In this document: positions 59,126-64,000 of the stretch, one piece after another
Layout of the letters: each line of letters begins with the position of its first letter
Position numbering within the stretch: position 1 is the first letter of the stretch
NCBI GenBank assembly: GCA_963931925.1
Contig: OZ007579.1
Location: forward strand, 50,187,619 to 50,251,618
Direction: 5' to 3'
From: Onchidella celtica
Lineage: Eukaryota; Mollusca; Gastropoda; Systellommatophora; Onchidiidae
DNA length: 64,000 nucleotides
The notes under the pieces: model-generated
What the model was told of the DNA's origin: nothing
Database searches by the model: none
Seen by the model: the letters and a program-made list of their open reading frames with translations, nothing else
Translations under genes and position numbers: made by a program

Positions 59126-60956
59126 ATAATAGTATGGAAATGCATCAGGCGATGTTTTGTGTTTCTCTTATAATATGTTTGTGTGTGGCGCATATAGTGG
59201 TTTTCCATTTCACGTCAGAATATCGTACGAGGATAGTCCAGAGTAACAAGGAAAGAGAAAATAGCAAAAGAAAGAAAAAGAGATTTGAGTTTGGGTTTTT
59301 CCGACGCGTCTTCAAGATAATAGCCACTTTATACCTTTCACGGTCTATTTGGGTATGATTTTATTTACACGCATGCTTAGTTTTCGGAACTTCTAAATCT
59401 CACAAATAGAATTGAATAGTTTTGTATAAATTTTATCACATGTGTAAAATCTTCAAAGCTTGTTTTATATGCATATGACGGAGTGTGATGGATGAGATGT
59501 CACCAAACTGCTGTTTACAGAAACATTTCTTTATTTCTTTCATCGTTTTTTATTGAGGACAAAATCTGGGAAAACGGAATATCGAATGTGAGTGGCGTCA
59601 AAGAACATGCAGCAAAAACTTGCTGAATATTTGCATAATAATGAAGTGATGCCTGATTCATGAATTATCGTAGCAGCTAGTTGAACAGGTTCAACATGCC
59701 CACTCCCTTTTGGGATCATAGGGTAAAACACAAACAAAACGGTATAATATTACCAGCTAGTTGCTTCTCCTGTCAATAGTTCTGTACAGGCAGGTCATGT
59801 TCAGGCTGAGACACGTTCCATTCTTTTGATTTCATCACATTCCATTTCGTAAGTCTGTGTGTTGGTCTATTTGGGAAAGTAAGTGTTGACGTTATCTCTT
59901 AAACTAGAACATGAACAAGAACAATAGTTACTTCAAAAAGCAAATAATATAGAACTGTCCAATTGCACAGTAGCTTATTATATTATAGGATAAATTAAAG
60001 TCATTTAGACCGATGCATGTTGTGTCACTAATTCATGGATCGGACGAGCCCGCATATATACATGTGTGGAAATTGTTGTCACTAGCCGAGTCGAGCCAAA
60101 TAAAGCTTGCAACTTCGTGTATCGAGATCCGGGTGATATTGATAATAACATTTGGATTCGATGCAAAGACTAATAAAATTTATAGTTAGAGCAAAATTTC
60201 CAGGCAGAATGCACAGAAAGTGATCAAGTTAATTCTGACCAACAAGGTGTAAAGAGAGGCGAAGGACGAAATTGCGATTTTGCTCGACGTCTCTAATTGT
60301 GCTGCTAAAAAAGTCATGTACTATATGATATATAAATATACACTGTTAAAGACTAAATTTCATACAAAAGGGGTTGGTCCAAGTAATGCAACAGGTAGAC
60401 TTGAGTCGCAAATTTGCGAAACACTCGCATGTTTGTGTTCATCTTAAGCAGGAAAACGAGGTCGTAACTATTCTAAGCACCGAAATACACACACGTGGGA
60501 CACTTTTTATGTTTCACACCATTCAGTACTGTAGAAATGTTGTTTTTAATTTTTCGGTCTAATTATATTTTTTTTTCACAAACGTGCACAGCAGTAAATT
60601 AAAAGCAGGCTACATCTTAACCCAAAAGAAAAAAATCAGCTCCGTTCGGTTTATTGTGAAATATGAGCCGATTCCGCTCGTCCTAAAAAAGACACACCTT
60701 AAGAATGTTGTACTGATTCTCTACAGAAATGTATTCGTTTTGGAGCCAAAGCGTCTTTGTTATTTGATCCTTATAAGGATGAATAATAAATTCAATTGCA
60801 CATGGATATAACATGGAAAGTCATCTGAATACATCAAAAGCACCACTGGGCACTCAAAATAAACATAAACACTTTAATATGCTATAAATCTCCTATTCTT
60901 TCAATCAGAAAGACAGGGCGGTAAACGCCCAATCTGAGGTGAGGGAATGAGTCAGA

Positions 60957-61005
<49 letters not shown>

Positions 61006-61318
61006 GATTTCCAGGTTGATTTTCATGGTGTGCCGGCAAGATAAATGCCCCTATAATTATGTGCCTTTTACAATTTTTTTGAGCACTTTATTTAGGTTTG
61101 ATTTCAAAACTTCATCAATTCAAATTAATATGTTACATCGGTAAAGTTCCCAAAAAGTGGTTTGTATAGATCCAGAAGGAATTTATAAATGTGTATAAAC
61201 GTCTTTAAACCAATTTGTAGATCTTAACTTCTTTCAAAAATGGACAAGACGCGTCGTGGATCTACATTAGAAAATAATTTTTCGAGATCCGCTAGTGTAG
61301 TGCTTTCTCCGGATATGC
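59126..61318. other. Non-coding interval
   Basis: At 60,040-60,150, an AATAAAGCTTGCAACTTCGT stretch ends in AACA followed by TTTGGATTCGATGC. This could be the end of another LTR with a primer-site-like sequence, but is weakly supported. A (GA)n tract lies at 60,958-60,997. No gene seen. Confidence 0.4.
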
Positions 61319-61531
61319 ATGGAGTCTACACATCCAGTTAAAATGTGGTTTATTGATAGTTCACAGTTGCATGCAACACATTCGGGCCTTCCCCCTGAGT
61401 TAAAAAAGTCAAAAGGTGTGAGGGGAGGGTATGACGCAGACGGAGTTTACTACGCACAATTTCATCTCCCTGATTTCGCTGACAGGCATGAACCCACTGT
61501 CCAAGTTGATCTTGGACAAAGTGTGTTTTAA
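61319..61531 (+). CDS. Unrecognised short open frame
   Basis: A 70-residue frame whose second half (GGYDADGVYYAQFHLPDFAD, then RHEPTVQVDLGQ) has protein-like composition. There is no family match, clear splice site or signal peptide. It may be a fragment of an exon or of a transposon gene, or chance. Confidence 0.2.
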   Translation: MESTHPVKMWFIDSSQLHATHSGLPPELKKSKGVRGGYDADGVYYAQFHLPDFADRHEPTVQVDLGQSVF

Positions 61532-61789
61532 GTGAATCCCATCTTTCCTGCCATCTCGATATTAACAGCAGTTTCACTTATTCCTAAGTAACACTTTTGC
61601 AACCAAAAATCATACAATATTGACACGTAGTGCTTACTTAGATTAAACCGGTAACAGAAGGCTCACATTAGTCCATCCGACACTCTTCTTAGATTACTCG
61701 TAGTCTTTCCTGAACAACCTTCATGGATCAGAACACTTTCTAATCCGTCTCACCCCAACCAAGCATATCCAGCAGTCCAGCCGACCCAG

Positions 61790-62650
61790 TAGAACCTTGC
61801 TCGAGCCGACAGGACCGAGTTTGATCAAAAATGCAGGCGGTCAATTACTCCCAACTCAGTGGACAAAGTCGACCAGTTCCAGAAGTTTCTCCTGGAGATT
61901 TGTCAGACCTGCTATATCCCCAGGGCTTCTGCAGTTCCAAGTAAAGACAAACCATGGTTCATGGAAGACAGCATGAGGGTCATTGAGGCCCGCTAAACAG
62001 CCTTCCACGAATTAAAAAGCAAGCCAGCCAAACTCCCAGCACATGACCAAATTCAGATAGGAAAGAGCAAAAGCCAGTAGAATGATCAGGGAAAGCAAGA
62101 GAAACTCCTGGAGAAACGTTATATCCCAGATCAATAGCCACATCCCACTTGAGAAAATTTGGAAATCAATCAATAAAATAAAAGGTTCTGCTACGATCTC
62201 TGGAATTGGACAACTGGAAAAACAAGATGGCTCTCTCGTGGAAGAGGAAAATGATGTCACAAACGAATTGGCGTCATCGTTTGCGGCTAACTCGGCCCTC
62301 TTCCAAAATTTCAAAATCAAACATAGAAAAAACGTTTCTGAAGCCTAGATTCTCTTCCCTACAACGAAACTTTTATAACTGGAGAACTGACATCCAATCT
62401 GAGCGAAATCAGTCACACAGAACCTGGCCCAGACCAGAGACATAACGAAATTCTAAAACATCTACACCGACTCCCCCCCCCCCCCCTTCACCACATCAGT
62501 CGACTAAACCTATTCAACAAAACCTGGACGTCCGGAGGAAGGCTAACTTTGTTCCCATCCCAAAACCCGGCAAAGATCACTCGGGCCACAAAAAATTACC
62601 GCCCCATAGCTCTCACTAGCTACCTTTGCAAACTGAAAGAGCGAATGGTG
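61790..62650 (+). mobile_element. Jockey-like LINE fragment, decayed
   Basis: In changing frames: VDKVDQFQKFLLEICQTCYI, DKPWFMEDSM, NSWRNVISQI, PLEKIWKSINKIKG, then EPGPDQRHNEILKHL, FVPIPKPGKDHS and NYRPIALTSYLCKLKERMV. This is the linker between endonuclease and RT followed by RT motif 1 of a Jockey-type non-LTR element. Several stops and shifts are present, and the 3' half is absent. A C-run interrupts it at about 62,473. Confidence 0.75.
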
Positions 62651-63654
62651 ACGAAGTCGTAACAAACTGGTGAGATTAGAGTGGCAGAGAGAGGGGTTGG
62701 GGCGAGAGAAAGAGAAAGAGAGATAATACCATAAGATGGTTAGTTATTGAAAACGTTATTGCTGTGAAAACATCCTGTGAGCAAAGGCTGTGTACATCTT
62801 GATAAGAATCTGAGTCTTGCAAGTTTTGTAGTAGTTGTTCTTGTTGTTGTATTAAGTAGTTAGAAGAAAATAACGGATAGAATAGAGAGAGAGACAAATA
62901 CGGGGTGGGAGAGAGAGAGAGAGTGAGACAAAGGGAAGGAGAAGTTGAAGAGAGGGAGAGAGGGAGAGAGAGAAAGGCAGGAGAGGAGAAAAAGAAAGAG
63001 CTAGAGAAAAGAAGCGATAAGTATGGTAAATTTTATAATAGAGCCTAAATGATTATAATATAATGTAATCTTCTCTCATCCTTTTTGCACAAAAATGTAA
63101 AAAAAAATGATTTGATTAGTAAGGCAAATTCTTACGAACAATGACGAAATCTTAGAAATAATGGAGGCGGTGTGTATAACGGAACCCTGGTGTGAACAGA
63201 ATGGACTTCTGTCCAGTGGTCCCCCCTGGTCAAGCCCTCTTGCGAGTCGGCAGCTGAAACGAAAACAATAGCCATTGCATGATGGACACCAAGTGATGCA
63301 CATGTCTAGCATGACAGTTGATCCTACATTATGTGAGTAGGAAGTAATTGCAATATTACTGTAGGGTCATATTTACCCCACAACGGACGGAGAAGAGCAT
63401 GCAAATAGAATGCACTTTAGGAGATGGGGTAAATATAACTCCCACGACTTTCGGGAAGGGGTACTAAAATCGCACGTGTATTGGTGAGCACAGTTTTTGC
63501 AATTAGCTCACAACAAACATACTCGCGTGTTGGTCTTGGCAAGATTGAGGAATAACATCAAGTCACTATTGCAAAAACTAAAGAAGCTATAGGACTTTAA
63601 AGTGGTCACTGAGGTCTATATGATAATGGACTCGATATCAGTGTCATAGTGCGT
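62651..63654. other. Non-coding, GA-rich
   Basis: Purine-rich (GAGA-type) stretches at 62,690-62,720 and 62,885-63,020. No gene seen. Confidence 0.5.
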
Positions 63655-64000
63655 CAGGCAGGAAACTGGGTTAAAGTCAACATGACAAAAGACTGCTGAC
63701 GTGTAAAATGCTGACATTACTCTAAGCAAATTAATAAAGTACGTGTGTTTAGTCATTTCATAATTATTTATCAAAGGGAAAAAGCTATTAGAATAATCCA
63801 TACAGTCACAGACAAAACTTTTTTTTTTTTTTGGTCATGTTCTGATTTTCTTTGGATAATTTTGCCCTAGTGTATTTAATTTCTTATTTTAAGCGGATCT
63901 GTTGAAAAGATATGACTTAACAAAGCGACATCAGGACCATATCAAAGGATTAACTGCTAGTAAAACGATATTTCAAAGGAGTGTTAAATCTAAAGATTGA
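63655..64000 (+). repeat. Dispersed repeat copy shared with 19,940-20,200
   Basis: AAACTGGGTTAAAGTCAACA plus TGACAAAAGACTGCTGACGTGTA at 63,664 is identical to 20,150. The CGGATCTGTT...AAAGGAGTGT block follows at 63,893 instead of preceding it. The copy runs off the window. Confidence 0.7.

Overview
This looks like nuclear DNA from an invertebrate animal, most probably a gastropod or other mollusc. Genes are split by GT..AG introns, AT-rich gaps are long, compound GATA/GGAT/GACA microsatellites are frequent, and several transposon classes are nested in one another. No bacterial operon or CRISPR array is present. The species call is inference from overall character, not from a marker gene.

The left third (1-16,600) is a transposon graveyard. 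A minus-strand Ty3/Gypsy-type gag fossil runs off the left edge, with an inferred leader and long LTR up to 4,010. It lies hard against a Polinton/Maverick fossil (about 4,011 to 14,290). The Polinton still shows an integrase, a phospholipase-A2-like protein with a zinc ribbon, protein-primed DNA polymerase B, major and minor capsid proteins, a maturation protease, a packaging ATPase and two tandem paralogous proteins of unknown role. It is broken in several genes. Its capsid gene also holds an insertion of a 48-bp minisatellite element, whose long form (about 32 units) sits at 16,590-18,290. Beyond the ATPase lies an array of palindrome-centred repeats and an unrecognised gene.

The middle (18,300-36,500) is mostly non-coding. 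It holds a small secreted-peptide gene (22,550-22,936), a piggyBac-type MITE with TTAA target sites (23,616-24,643) and microsatellites. It also holds a convergent pair at 30.7-35.7 kb: a plus-strand coding exon of an unnamed multi-copy family, and a decayed minus-strand gene with a SWIM zinc finger and a YqaJ/lambda-exonuclease-type nuclease. The pair may be the two genes of a little-described mobile unit.

The right half carries two host genes, head to head. On the minus strand, eight exons between 51,016 and 36,558 give an unbroken 725-residue frame for a type II membrane protein of the STELLO/DUF288 glycosyltransferase-like family. Its introns hold a nearly full-length RTE-like LINE, a 5'-truncated CR1/L2-like LINE and large simple repeats. 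On the plus strand, the first four coding exons of a serine incorporator (Serinc) lie at 53,651-57,111, with a second copy of the same piggyBac MITE in an intron. The remaining Serinc exons were not found before the window ends. The last 7 kb hold an LTR-like repeat, a decayed Jockey-like LINE fragment and a dispersed repeat shared with 20 kb.
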